Numbered from the stretch's first letter, positions 17,684 to 26,800 are shown. The stretch: 64,000 nucleotides of DNA from Streptomyces seoulensis (GCF_022846655.1 NZ_AP025667.1:843001-907000), one strand, 5' to 3'. A program made the numbers and translations. Notes: generated by a model from the letters alone, not told the origin.

Positions 17684-18256
17684 ATGACCGAGGTGTCATC
17701 GCTCACAGGGCGGCTGCTCGTGGCAACCCCCGCTCTGGCGGACCCGAACTTCGATCGCGCGGTGGTGCTCCTCCTCGACCACGACGAGGAGGGTTCCCTG
17801 GGAGTGGTCCTCAACCGCCCCACCCCGGTGGACGTGCGCGACGTGCTGGCCGACTGGGCGGCCCTGGCGGGCGAGCCCGGCGTGGTCTTCCAGGGCGGGC
17901 CCGTCTCGCTGGACTCCGCGCTCGGCATCGCCGTGGTCCCCGGCGGCGGCGAGGGGGAGGGCGCGCCGCTGGGCTGGCGCCGGGTGCACGGCGCGATCGG
18001 CCTGGTCGACCTGGAGACCCCGCCCGAACTGGTCGCCTCCGCCCTCGGCGCGCTGCGCATCTTCGCCGGGTACGCGGGCTGGGGGCCGGGCCAGCTCCAG
18101 GACGAGCTGGACCAGGGCGCCTGGTACGTGGTCGAGTCCGAGCCGGGCGACATCTCCTCCCCGGCCCCGGAGCGGCTGTGGCGCGAGGTGCTGCGCCGCC
18201 AGCGCGGAGACCTGGCGATGGTGGCCACGTATCCGGACGACCCATCGCTCAACTGA
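17684..18256 (+). CDS. YqgE/AlgH (UPF0301) family protein
   Basis: A 190-residue protein of the YqgE/AlgH family, function unknown. Typical blocks are TGRLLVATPALADPNFDRAV, LLDHDEEGSLGVVLNRPT, VFQGGPVSLDSALG and the C-terminal FAGYAGWGPGQLQDEL. The ATG at 17684 starts at the conserved region; another ATG lies three codons upstream. It is followed 29 nt later by the DUF3039 gene. Confidence 0.92.
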   Translation: MTEVSSLTGRLLVATPALADPNFDRAVVLLLDHDEEGSLGVVLNRPTPVDVRDVLADWAALAGEPGVVFQGGPVSLDSALGIAVVPGGGEGEGAPLGWRRVHGAIGLVDLETPPELVASALGALRIFAGYAGWGPGQLQDELDQGAWYVVESEPGDISSPAPERLWREVLRRQRGDLAMVATYPDDPSLN

Positions 18257-18285
18257 TGCCTGTGAGCTTCAGTACCCTTGGCCGT

Positions 18286-18570
18286 ATGAGCACTCTTGAG
18301 CCCGAGCGCGGGACTGGTACGGGGACCCTCGTAGAGCCGACGCCGCAGGTGTCCCACGGCGACGGCGACCATGAGCGCTTCGCCCACTACGTCCAGAAGG
18401 ACAAGATCATGGCGAGCGCCCTGGACGGTACCCCCGTCGTGGCGCTGTGCGGCAAGGTCTGGGTGCCCGGCCGCGACCCGAAGAAGTACCCCGTCTGCCC
18501 CATGTGCAAAGAGATCTACGAGTCCATGAGCAGCGGTGGCGACAAGGGCGGGGACAAGGACAAGAAGTAA
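18286..18570 (+). CDS. DUF3039 small zinc-ribbon-like protein
   Basis: A 94-residue actinobacterial protein. It has the DUF3039 signature HERFAHYVQKDKIMASALDG, then VVALCGKVWVPGRDP and PVCPMCKEIYE; the cysteines ALCG and CPMC could bind one metal ion. The C-terminus is a Gly/Asp/Lys tail. TACCCT (18273-18278) lies 7 nt before the ATG, with no Shine-Dalgarno, so the message may be leaderless. Function is unknown. Confidence 0.9.
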   Translation: MSTLEPERGTGTGTLVEPTPQVSHGDGDHERFAHYVQKDKIMASALDGTPVVALCGKVWVPGRDPKKYPVCPMCKEIYESMSSGGDKGGDKDKK

Positions 18571-18592
18571 CGGCCCCCCGGCCCGGCACGAC

Positions 18593-18629
18593 AAGGCCCC
18601 AGGAGCGCGCGCACGCGTTCCGGGGCCTT
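18593..18629 (+). terminator. terminator after the DUF3039 gene
   Basis: AAGGCCCC (18593-18600) pairs with GGGGCCTT (18622-18629) around a GC-rich loop, followed by GGCGCTTTT. It lies 22 nt after the stop codon. Confidence 0.7.
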
Positions 18630-18806
18630 GGCGCTTTTCCGGGCCGCGCGCGGTCCCGCGGATTCGGTCCGGCGCGCTTCCCGGCCCATTTCCGGGCCCT
18701 CGCCGCGCGTGTTTCCCAGGCTCCCGCGCGTGTTTCGCCGAGCGCCTGGGCAGCGTCCCCGTGATACGGATTCCGGGCTGTGCACCGAGGGATTTCGGGG
18801 ACTGAA

Positions 18807-20492
18807 GTGACGCGTGAGATTCCGGATGTGATTCCGGCGCCGATCGGGACGGAAGAGGGCCCCGGCGAAGGGTTCGTCCTCGGGCCCGGCACCGGTCTGG
18901 CGGCCGGGGGAGAGGACGCTCACGGCACCGAGCGGTGGCTGCGGACCACCCTGGGCGCGGCCACCGGCTACGCCCTGGCCCCGGCCGACGGCACCGGCGA
19001 GAACGCCGTACGGCTCCGCGTGGACCCCCGCGTCACCGGGGAACTCGGCGCCGAGGGCTACCGGCTCGACATCACGCCCACCGGCGCCGACCTGCGCGGA
19101 GGAGGTCCGGCCGGGCTGTTCTGGGGCGCCCAGACGCTACGGCAACTGCTCGGCCCCGACGCCTTCCGGCGGGCCCCGCTGCCCGGCCGGACCTGGCGGC
19201 TGCCGCCGGTGCGCATCACCGACGCGCCCCGCTTCGGCTGGCGCGGCATGCTGCTCGACGTGGCCCGGCACTTCATGCCCAAGGAAGGCGTGCTGCGCTA
19301 TCTCGATCTGCTGGCCGCGCACAAACTCAACGTCCTCCACCTGCATCTGACGGACGATCAGGGATGGCGGATCGAGATCGGCCGGTACCCGAGGCTCACC
19401 GGGACCGGTTCCTGGCGCGCGCGGACCAAATTCGGCCACCGCTCGTCCCCTCTGTGGGAGGCGAAACCGCACGGCGGCCACTACACCCAGGACGACATCC
19501 GGGAGATCGTCTCCTACGCCGCCGAACGCCATATCACCGTCGTCCCGGAAATCGATCTTCCCGGCCACTCCCAGGCCGCCATCGCCGCCTATCCGGAACT
19601 CGGCAACACCGACGCCGTCGACACCTCCGCCCTCGCCGTCCGGGACGACTGGGGGATCTCCCCGTACGTGCTCGCCCCCACCGAGGCCGTCCTGCGCTTC
19701 TACGAGGGCGTGCTCGAAGAGGTGCTGGAGCTGTTCCCGTCGCCCTTCGTGCACCTCGGCGGCGACGAGTGCCCGCCGGACCAGTGGCGGAGATCGCCCA
19801 CCGCGCGGGCCCGCGCGGCGGAACTCGGGCTCGCGGACGTGGACGGGCTGCGCTCCTGGTTCGCCGGCCACTTCGGCGCCTGGCTCGCCGCGCGCGGGCG
19901 CAGGCTCGCCGGCTGGGACGAGATCCTCGACGGCCCGCTGCCGCCCGGCGCGGTGGTCTCCTCCTGGCGCGGTCACCGGGGCGGCCGTACCGCCGCGCGG
20001 GCCGGGCACGACGTGGTCATGTGCCCCGAGCAGCACGTCTACCTCGACCACCGGCAGGCGCCCGGCCCGGACGAACCGGTGCCCATCGGCTACGTGCGCA
20101 CCCTGGCCGACGTCTACCGGTTCGAGCCCGTCCCGGACGGCCTCACCGCCGAGGAGGCCCGCCATGTGCTGGGCGCCCAGGCCAATGTGTGGACCGAGGT
20201 GACCGAGGACGCCGGACGCGTCGACTACCAGGTCTTCCCCCGGCTCGCCGCGTTCGCCGAGGTCGTCTGGAGTCCGCCGCCCGAGCCCGGCGGGCGGGAC
20301 CTCGCGGACTTCGAGCGCCGGATGGGCGCCCACTACCGGCGACTCGACGCGCTCGGCGTCGCCTACCGCCCGCCCGGCGGCCCCCATCCCTGGCAGCGGC
20401 GCCCCGGAGTACCGGGACGTCCCTTCGCCGGACCGCCCGCCGAGCCGGAACCCCCGGCCCCCGTGCCCTCGGACGCCCACCCGGACGCGTAA
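18807..20492 (+). CDS. glycoside hydrolase family 20 beta-N-acetylhexosaminidase
   Basis: A 561-residue GH20 enzyme that removes terminal GlcNAc/GalNAc. An N-terminal GH20b domain (about 1-125) is followed by the TIM barrel beginning APRFGWRGMLLDVARHFMP. HLHLTDDQGWRIEI and the catalytic pair Asp320-Glu321 in HLGGDECPPDQWRR are intact, for substrate-assisted catalysis. The end is GWDEILDG, SSWRG and QANVWTE. No signal peptide is seen, so it is probably intracellular, acting on imported chito-oligosaccharides or wall fragments. The GTG at 18807 has GGGGA upstream; a GTG at 18780 is an alternative. I see no DasR-type operator in front of it. Confidence 0.93.
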   Translation: MTREIPDVIPAPIGTEEGPGEGFVLGPGTGLAAGGEDAHGTERWLRTTLGAATGYALAPADGTGENAVRLRVDPRVTGELGAEGYRLDITPTGADLRGGGPAGLFWGAQTLRQLLGPDAFRRAPLPGRTWRLPPVRITDAPRFGWRGMLLDVARHFMPKEGVLRYLDLLAAHKLNVLHLHLTDDQGWRIEIGRYPRLTGTGSWRARTKFGHRSSPLWEAKPHGGHYTQDDIREIVSYAAERHITVVPEIDLPGHSQAAIAAYPELGNTDAVDTSALAVRDDWGISPYVLAPTEAVLRFYEGVLEEVLELFPSPFVHLGGDECPPDQWRRSPTARARAAELGLADVDGLRSWFAGHFGAWLAARGRRLAGWDEILDGPLPPGAVVSSWRGHRGGRTAARAGHDVVMCPEQHVYLDHRQAPGPDEPVPIGYVRTLADVYRFEPVPDGLTAEEARHVLGAQANVWTEVTEDAGRVDYQVFPRLAAFAEVVWSPPPEPGGRDLADFERRMGAHYRRLDALGVAYRPPGGPHPWQRRPGVPGRPFAGPPAEPEPPAPVPSDAHPDA

Positions 20493-20716
20493 CGGGAGAA
20501 CCACCCGGACATCACCGAAGAGGGTCAATCGGACCCACCCGAAGATGCTGGTGTAAACGGGACCATCCGCCCGATGGAGTGGGTCAACACCCCTTGGCCG
20601 ACCCGCGCGTCCGAGCCTTGCGAAGATGTGCCAGAGTTGCCACGTCCGCCCTGTCAGCACGTACCGTACGGCAGCACAGGCGCGACCAGGTGGGGCAGCG
20701 GGAAGGGGCAGCCGGT

Positions 20717-21610
20717 TTGACCACGCACGCACCGCAGGCGGCACAGGCCGTCACGCTGCCCACGACGCTGGACGAGGCGGTGGCAGCCCTGACCGCCATG
20801 CCCGCCGCGGTCCCCGTCGCCGGCGGCACCGACCTCATGGCCGCCGTCAACTCCGGCCAGCTCAGGCCCGCCGCGCTGGTCGGCCTCGGCCGGATCAGCG
20901 AGATCCGCGGCTGGCAGTACCAGGACGGCCACGCCCTGCTCGGCGCCGGCCTCACCCACGCCCGCATGGGCCGCCCCGACTTCGCTGCGCTGATCCCGGC
21001 GCTCGCCGCCGCCGCGCGCGCCGCCGGACCGCCGCACATCCGCAATGCGGGCACCCTCGGCGGCAACATCGCCTCCGCCGCCCCGACCGGCGACGCGCTG
21101 CCGGTGCTGGCCGCGCTGGAGGCGACGCTGATCGTCGCGGGCCCGGACGGCGCCCGCCGCGAGGTCCCCGTCTCGCACCTGCTGGCCGGCGTGGAGATGC
21201 TGCGCGGCGGCGAACTCATCGGCTACGTCCGGGTCCCGCTGCTGCATGCCCCCCAGGTCTTCCTCAAGGCCACCGGGCGCACCGGGCCCGGCCGCTCGGT
21301 CGCCTCCGTCGCCCTCGTCCTCGACCCCGCCCGGCGCGGAGTGCGGTGCGCGGTGGGCGCCATAGCGCCCATGCCGCTGCGCCCGCTGGACGCCGAGCAG
21401 TGGGTCGCGCAGCTCATCGACTGGGACAACGACCGCGCGCTCGTCCCCGAAGCCCTCCAGGCGTTCGGCGAGTACGTCGCCGCGGCCTGCATCCCCGACC
21501 CGGTGCCGGAGCCGGACGGCACGGTCGTCCCGCTGCCGCCCGCGGTACTGCACCTGCGGCGCACCGTCGCCGCGCTGGCCCGACGAGCACTGGGGAGGGC
21601 GCTGTCGTGA
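20717..21610 (+). CDS. FAD-binding subunit of a xanthine-dehydrogenase-type molybdo-hydroxylase
   Basis: A 297-residue FAD subunit (CoxM/XdhB-like). The FAD-binding loops are AVPVAGGTDLMAAVNSG near the N-terminus and NAGTLGGNIASAAPTGDALP in the middle, and the CO-dehydrogenase flavoprotein C-terminal domain begins around FLKATGRTGPGRSVASVA. The start is an unusual TTG at 20717 with GGAAGGGG about 9 nt upstream; it fits the first conserved residues, and I see no ATG or GTG at a better place. The stop overlaps the next gene (GTGA, 21607-21610). In the three-gene operon it would take electrons from the iron-sulfur subunit to an acceptor. Confidence 0.87.
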   Translation: MTTHAPQAAQAVTLPTTLDEAVAALTAMPAAVPVAGGTDLMAAVNSGQLRPAALVGLGRISEIRGWQYQDGHALLGAGLTHARMGRPDFAALIPALAAAARAAGPPHIRNAGTLGGNIASAAPTGDALPVLAALEATLIVAGPDGARREVPVSHLLAGVEMLRGGELIGYVRVPLLHAPQVFLKATGRTGPGRSVASVALVLDPARRGVRCAVGAIAPMPLRPLDAEQWVAQLIDWDNDRALVPEALQAFGEYVAAACIPDPVPEPDGTVVPLPPAVLHLRRTVAALARRALGRALS

Positions 21611-23079
21611 CGGACGACCAGCATGGACACGGAGACGACACGTCCCAGGGCGGGGGCCGCTGGAACCCGCTGCCCCAGGGCGAGTACGACGACGGCGCGA
21701 CCGCCTTCGTCCAGCTCCCCGAGGGCGGCATCGACGCCCTGCTGGCCGGTGACAGCCCGCTGGCCGCGCCGGGCCACGGCTTCGTGCCGCCGCGGATAAC
21801 GACCCCGCCGGAGGGCGAGGGCCACCACGCCTGGGGCGCGCCCCAGGACCAGTGGCCCGCGCAGGACACCGCCGCGCCCCAGCAGCCGCACGGCGACGAC
21901 CGGTTCACCTACCAGCCCGAGGCGCAGGGGCACTGGACCACCGAGGAGTCCGCCGCCGCGCCCGGCCACGACGTCACCGGGCAGTGGTCCGTGCCGGTCG
22001 CCGGGGGCGAGCTGCCCGACGAGTCCGGCGAGTTCACCACCTCCGCCCTGGCCGAGCAGTGGGGCGCCGCCCCGCCGGTCCTGCCCGGCGGCGCCGCCGC
22101 GCCCTGGGTCACCGACACCATCGGCGGGGCCTGGGGGCCGCAGGAGCCCGCGGCGCCCGAGCCGGAAGAGGCCGGCCCCGGCTACGAGCACGAACCCGCC
22201 GAGTCCGCGGAGTCCGCCGACCCCGGCGACCTCGGCGAGGACGCCGGGAGCCCCGCGGAGGCCCCTGAGGGCGTCTCTGACGGCCCGTCGGCCGAAGAGG
22301 CGTACGAGGAGCCGGAGGCGGCCCTCGAGGCCACGGAAGAGCCTCTCGCGGCCGACGAGGCGGACACCGCCGTCGAGGCCGCCGAGGACGAGGACGAGGC
22401 CCCGCCGCCACCGCCCCAGGACGAACACCCCCTCGCCTCCTACGTGCTGCGCGTCAACGGCGCCGACCGGCCCGTCACCGACGCCTGGATCGGCGAGTCC
22501 CTGCTCTACGTGCTGCGCGAGCGGCTCGGCCTCGCGGGCGCCAAGGACGGCTGCTCGCAGGGCGAGTGCGGGGCGTGCAACGTCCAGGTCGACGGACGGC
22601 TCGTGGCCTCCTGCCTGGTCCCCGGCGTCACCGCCGCGGGCAGCGAGGTCCGCACCGTCGAGGGCCTGGCCGCCGGCGGTCACCCCTCCGACGTGCAGCG
22701 GGCGCTCGCCCGGTGCGGCGCCGTGCAGTGCGGCTTCTGCGTACCCGGCATCGCCATGACCCTGCACGACCTGCTGGAGGGCAACCCCGCCCCCACCGAG
22801 CTGGAGACCCGCCAGGCGCTCTGCGGCAACCTCTGCCGCTGCTCCGGCTACCGGGGCGTCCTCGACGCCGTCCGCGAGGTCGTCGCCGAGCGCGAGGCCG
22901 GTATCGGCGCCGACGTGGAGCCGGACGCCGACACCGCGCGCATCCCGCACCAGGCACCCCCCGGCTCCGGCGGCGTCAACCCCTCGGCGTTCGAAGCACC
23001 CGGCGTCTTCGGGGCGTTCGGTGCCCCGCAGGACCACCCGCACGACCCGCACCACGGCCAGGACGGAGGCCAGGCGTGA
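21607..23079 (+). CDS. 2Fe-2S subunit of the molybdo-hydroxylase with a long acidic N-terminal extension
   Basis: A 490-residue protein whose last ~200 residues are a normal small iron-sulfur subunit: a plant-type ferredoxin domain with CSQGECGAC (Cys316, 321, 324) and Cys336, and the second cluster domain CGFCVPG with CRCSGY. Known small subunits are about 150-180 residues. Here residues 1 to about 275 are low-complexity, rich in Glu, Ala, Pro, Gly and Trp/Gln and very acidic toward the end, and look disordered. A further ~60-residue tail follows the cluster domain. The GTG start overlaps the FAD-subunit stop, and the stop overlaps the next GTG (23076-23079). The extension role is unknown; it could bind a partner or the membrane. 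Confidence 0.87.
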   Translation: MTDDQHGHGDDTSQGGGRWNPLPQGEYDDGATAFVQLPEGGIDALLAGDSPLAAPGHGFVPPRITTPPEGEGHHAWGAPQDQWPAQDTAAPQQPHGDDRFTYQPEAQGHWTTEESAAAPGHDVTGQWSVPVAGGELPDESGEFTTSALAEQWGAAPPVLPGGAAAPWVTDTIGGAWGPQEPAAPEPEEAGPGYEHEPAESAESADPGDLGEDAGSPAEAPEGVSDGPSAEEAYEEPEAALEATEEPLAADEADTAVEAAEDEDEAPPPPPQDEHPLASYVLRVNGADRPVTDAWIGESLLYVLRERLGLAGAKDGCSQGECGACNVQVDGRLVASCLVPGVTAAGSEVRTVEGLAAGGHPSDVQRALARCGAVQCGFCVPGIAMTLHDLLEGNPAPTELETRQALCGNLCRCSGYRGVLDAVREVVAEREAGIGADVEPDADTARIPHQAPPGSGGVNPSAFEAPGVFGAFGAPQDHPHDPHHGQDGGQA

Positions 23080-25382
23080 GCGACGAAGCCGCCACCGCGA
23101 CCACGGCGGCGGAAGCCCCCGCGGCCGAGCCGCTGCCGCACGGCCTGGGCGCTTCCCTGCCCCACGCCGACGCCCGCGCCAAGACCGAGGGCACCTTCCC
23201 CTACGCGGCCGACCTGTGGGCCGAGGGCCTGCTGTGGGCCGCCGTGCTGCGCTCCCCGCACGCGCACGCGCGCATCCTCTCCATCGACACCACGCACGCG
23301 CGCGCCATGCCCGGCGTGCGCGCCGTCGTCACCCACGAGGACGTGCCCGGCACCTCCCGGCACGGCCGGGGCACCCCGGACCGGCCGGTGTTCGCCTCCG
23401 AGGTCGTGCGCCACCACGGCGAGCCCATCGCCGCCGTCGCCGCCGACCACCCCGACACCGCGCGGATGGCCGCCGCCGCCGTCATCGTCGAGTACGAACC
23501 GCTCGACCCGATCACCGACCCCGAGCGGGCCTTCGAGGCCGAACCGCTGCACCCGGACGGCAATCTGATCCGGCACATCCCGCTGCGCCACGGCGACCCC
23601 GACGCGGCCGGCGAGATCGTCGTCGAGGGCCTGTACCGCATCGGCCGTCAGGACCCGGCGCCCATCGGCGCCGAGGCCGGGCTCGCCGTACCGCGTCCCG
23701 ACGGCGGGGTGGAGCTGTACCTCGCCTCCACCGACCCGCACAGCGACCGCAACACCGCCGCCGCCTGCTTCGGGCTGCCCGCCGACCGCGTGAAGATCGT
23801 CGTCACCGGCGTGCCCGGCGCCACCGCGGACCGCGAGGACCAGGGCTTCCAGTTGCCGCTCGGCCTGCTCGCGCTGCGCACCGGCTGCCCGGTGAAGCTC
23901 ACCGCGAGCCGCGAGGAGTCCTTCCTCGGGCACGCCCACCGCCACCCCACCCTGCTGCGCTACCGCCACCACGCCGACGCCGAGGGAAGACTCGTCAAGG
24001 TCGAGGCGCAGATCCTGCTGGACGCGGGCGCCTACGCCGACACCTCCGCCGACGCCCTGGCCGCCGCGGTCTCCTTCGCGTGCGGCCCCTATGTCGTCCC
24101 GAACGCCTTCATCGAGGGCTGGGCGGTACGCACCAACAACCCGCCCTCCGGTCATGTGCGCGGCGAGGGCGCCATGCAGGTGTGCGCCGCCTACGAGGCG
24201 CAGATGGACAAGCTGGCCAGGAAGCTGGGCCTGGACCCGGCCGAGGTGCGCCTGCGCAACGTCCTGGCCACCGGTGACGTCCTGCCCATCGGCCAGACCG
24301 TGACCTGCCCGGCCCCGGTGGCCGAACTCCTCCAGGCGGTACGGGACTTCCCGCTCCCGTCGCTGCCCAAGGACGGCCCGGAGGAGGACTGGCTGCTGCC
24401 CGGCGGCCCCGAGGGCGCGGGCGAGCCGGGCGCGGTGCGCCGGGGCGTCGGCTACGCGCTCGGGATGGTCCACATGCTCGGCGCCGAGGGCACCGACGAG
24501 GTGTCCACCGCGACCGTCCGGGTCCACGACGGCGTGGCGACCGTGCTGTGCGCGGCCGTGGAGGCCGGGCAGGGCTTCACCACGCTGGCCCGCCAGATCG
24601 TGCAGGAGACGCTCGGCATCGACGAGGTGCACGTCGCGCCGGTCGACACCGACCAGCCCCCGGCCGGCCCCGGCTGCCGCGGCCGCCACACCTGGGTCTC
24701 CGGCGGGGCGGTGGAGCGGGCGGCCAAAATGGTCCGCACCCAGCTCCTGCAGCCGCTGGCGCACAAGTTCGGCATGTCCACCGAGCTGCTCCAGATCACC
24801 GACGGCAAGATCACTTCGTACGACGGGGTGCTCTCCACCACCGTCACCGAGGCGCTGGAGGGCAAGGAACTGTGGGCCACCGCCCAGTGCCGCCCCCATC
24901 CGACCGAGCCGCTGGACGGCGCCGGCCAGGGTGACGCCTTCGTCGGCCTCGCCTTCTGCGCGATCCGCGCGGTGGTCGACGTCGACGTGGAGCTGGGCTC
25001 CGTCCGGGTGGTGGAGCTGGCGGTCGCGCAGGACGTGGGCCGGGTGCTCAACCCGGCACAGTTGGCGGCGCGGATCGAGGGCGGTGTCACGCAGGGCGTG
25101 GGCATCGCGCTCACCGAGAACCTGCGTACGCCGCGCGGGCTGATCCGCCACCCCGACCTCACCGGGTACGCGCTGCCGACCGCGCTGGACGCGCCGGACA
25201 TCCGGATCGTGAAGCTGGTCGAGGAGCGGGACGTGGTGGCGCCGTTCGGCGCGAAGCCGGTCAGCGCGGTGCCGGTGGTGACCTCGCCCGCGGCGATCGC
25301 GTCGGCGGTGCGGGCGGCCACCGGGCGGCCGGTGAACCGGCTGCCGATCCGGCCGCAGGCCGCGGTGGTCAACGCGCGGTGA
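23076..25382 (+). CDS. molybdenum-binding large subunit, xanthine dehydrogenase family, with divergent active-site loops
   Basis: A 768-residue large subunit (XdhA/CoxL family). The N-terminal domain (about 24-130, KTEGTFPYAADLWAEGLL) and the Mo-domain blocks VEAGQGFTTLARQIVQETLG and GAGQGDAFVGLAFCAI are clear. Key loops differ from catalytic members: the GGGFGGK-type loop reads REDQGFQL near Gln256, the RGFG loop reads RGEGAMQ (Arg362, Glu364), and the position expected for the catalytic base Glu (VGE motif) reads FGAKP with Ala726. It may thus have another chemistry or be non-catalytic. It is the last gene of the operon, coupled by GTGA to the iron-sulfur gene. No cofactor-maturation gene follows. 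Confidence 0.87.
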   Translation: MSDEAATATTAAEAPAAEPLPHGLGASLPHADARAKTEGTFPYAADLWAEGLLWAAVLRSPHAHARILSIDTTHARAMPGVRAVVTHEDVPGTSRHGRGTPDRPVFASEVVRHHGEPIAAVAADHPDTARMAAAAVIVEYEPLDPITDPERAFEAEPLHPDGNLIRHIPLRHGDPDAAGEIVVEGLYRIGRQDPAPIGAEAGLAVPRPDGGVELYLASTDPHSDRNTAAACFGLPADRVKIVVTGVPGATADREDQGFQLPLGLLALRTGCPVKLTASREESFLGHAHRHPTLLRYRHHADAEGRLVKVEAQILLDAGAYADTSADALAAAVSFACGPYVVPNAFIEGWAVRTNNPPSGHVRGEGAMQVCAAYEAQMDKLARKLGLDPAEVRLRNVLATGDVLPIGQTVTCPAPVAELLQAVRDFPLPSLPKDGPEEDWLLPGGPEGAGEPGAVRRGVGYALGMVHMLGAEGTDEVSTATVRVHDGVATVLCAAVEAGQGFTTLARQIVQETLGIDEVHVAPVDTDQPPAGPGCRGRHTWVSGGAVERAAKMVRTQLLQPLAHKFGMSTELLQITDGKITSYDGVLSTTVTEALEGKELWATAQCRPHPTEPLDGAGQGDAFVGLAFCAIRAVVDVDVELGSVRVVELAVAQDVGRVLNPAQLAARIEGGVTQGVGIALTENLRTPRGLIRHPDLTGYALPTALDAPDIRIVKLVEERDVVAPFGAKPVSAVPVVTSPAAIASAVRAATGRPVNRLPIRPQAAVVNAR

Positions 25383-25548
25383 GCGCCGGCCGGTGAACTC
25401 CGGCGCTCCGCCCAGGCAACGCGAACGCCTCCTGGCGCGTCTTCCTCTCCGGGGCGTTGTCAGTGGTGCGGCGTAGGGTCCTTGAAGTCGGGGACGGCCG
25501 CCGCGCGCGGAGCCCGCCGTATCGAGGAAGATCGCGGGGGAGCGAGCC

Positions 25549-26703
25549 ATGAGCATGACCGATGCCGGGGTCACAGGGATCACTTTGACCGAGGCCGAGC
25601 TGGACCGCTGGGTCACGCACGCGCCGACACGCGGACTGCTCACCGGGCCCGGACTGCCCCCGGACACCGGCCTGCTGACCTTCGCCCCGCTGCGCACGCA
25701 CGGGCTGCGCAGGCTCGCCGACGCGACCGACGGGCCGTGCCGGCTCGCGGACGAGCTGCGGGACCGGCTGGTCATCGGCGAACTGCTCAACCCGGCCGGG
25801 ATGGAGCGCGAGTCGATACTGCTCGACGGCGCCACCGGCGAGATCACCACCGCGTACCTCGTCGACCCCTCCGGCGCGCGGCCCTTCGCGCCCTCGCTGA
25901 ACACCATGCTGCGCTTCGCCGCCGTCACCGAGGAACTGGCGGGCCTGCGCGGCCGGTTCGCCTCCCTGGCCGGGCAGTACGGGCCGGGCGCGGTCACCGA
26001 GGCGTCCCGGCGGCTGCTGGCGCTGTTCGAGGAGGGCACGGACGGCGCGGTCCCGGCGTACTGGAAGGCGGCGGCGCTGATCCGCCCGCTGTCCCTGGTC
26101 GCCGCGCCGGGGCTGGGCGGTCTCTCGCTGGAGATGCCGGGTCGGCTGCTGGACCAGGAGTTCGGGCACGGGCGCGTGGCCCGCTTCGAGGAGGTCGACT
26201 TCCCGGCCACGCTCACCCACGAGCCGACGCGCCGCTTCCTGCGCGAGACGGGGCTGCCGGAGGAGGCGGTGCTGTCCCGCGCCGACACCGATGTGCCGCT
26301 GCCGACGCTGACGGAGTACTTCACCTCGGAGTGCGAGGACCACCCCCTGGACCGGCTCCCGGCCCACGCCGACCACCTGATCCGCCTCGGCGACCTGACG
26401 GCGGACACCATCCTCGTCCTGGACGGCCGCACCGGCGCGATCCTCACCTACTCCGAGCCGGACGCCGCCCTCCACCCCCTCAACACCGACGTCTCCACCC
26501 TCGCGTACACCCTCTGGCTCCTCCACCACGAACGCACCATCGACGACCACCTGTCGCACGAACTGACGACGACGGCGTACGACCACCTCGCGGCCGCCAT
26601 GATCGACACCCTGACCACCCTCGACCCCACGGGCACGTCCCCCGTCCCGACCTGGCACTACTGGACGGAGCTGCTGCGGGACGAGGCGGGCGGGGTTCTC
26701 TGA
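25549..26703 (+). CDS. SUKH-4-type immunity-like protein with two tandem domains
   Basis: A 384-residue soluble protein. The C-terminal half shows the SUKH-4 pattern: TRRFLRETGLPEEAV, LTEYFTSE, LIRLGDLTADTILVLDGRTG and a helical end LAYTLWLLHHE. The N-terminal half has the same order of elements (GLLTGPGLPPDTGLLTF, RLVIGELL, ESILLDGATGEITTAYL, LNTMLRFAAV), suggesting an internal duplication. SUKH proteins include immunity partners of polymorphic toxins, but no toxin gene is next to it. In Streptomyces such genes also occur alone. The ATG follows GGGGGAGCGAGCC. It ends 39 nt before the shared hairpin at 26742. Confidence 0.7.
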   Translation: MSMTDAGVTGITLTEAELDRWVTHAPTRGLLTGPGLPPDTGLLTFAPLRTHGLRRLADATDGPCRLADELRDRLVIGELLNPAGMERESILLDGATGEITTAYLVDPSGARPFAPSLNTMLRFAAVTEELAGLRGRFASLAGQYGPGAVTEASRRLLALFEEGTDGAVPAYWKAAALIRPLSLVAAPGLGGLSLEMPGRLLDQEFGHGRVARFEEVDFPATLTHEPTRRFLRETGLPEEAVLSRADTDVPLPTLTEYFTSECEDHPLDRLPAHADHLIRLGDLTADTILVLDGRTGAILTYSEPDAALHPLNTDVSTLAYTLWLLHHERTIDDHLSHELTTTAYDHLAAAMIDTLTTLDPTGTSPVPTWHYWTELLRDEAGGVL

Positions 26704-26741
26704 GGTCTTCCGGCGATTGTCCGCCGTCCGTCCGGGACGAG

Positions 26742-26777
26742 GAAAGGGCGGCACCCTGTGAGGGGTGCCGCCCTTTC
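26742..26777. terminator. terminator shared by the SUKH-4 gene and tRNA-Cys
   Basis: A 15-bp perfect stem GAAAGGGCGGCACCC (26742-26756) pairs with 26763-26777. It lies 39 nt after the SUKH-4 stop and 24 nt after the 3' end of the opposing tRNA, so it could serve both. Confidence 0.75.
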
Positions 26778-26800
26778 GGTCTGCCTGGGTCAGGCAACCG

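Noticed and set aside
18807..20492. The GH20 gene as a DasR target
   Set aside because: No dre-like 16-mer was seen in the ~230 nt upstream, unlike the nag region.
22848..26447. A ~1,200-codon minus-strand open frame opposite the molybdo-hydroxylase and SUKH-4 genes
   Set aside because: Its translation is low-complexity Arg/Gly/Val/Asp without domains, and it lies opposite well-supported genes.
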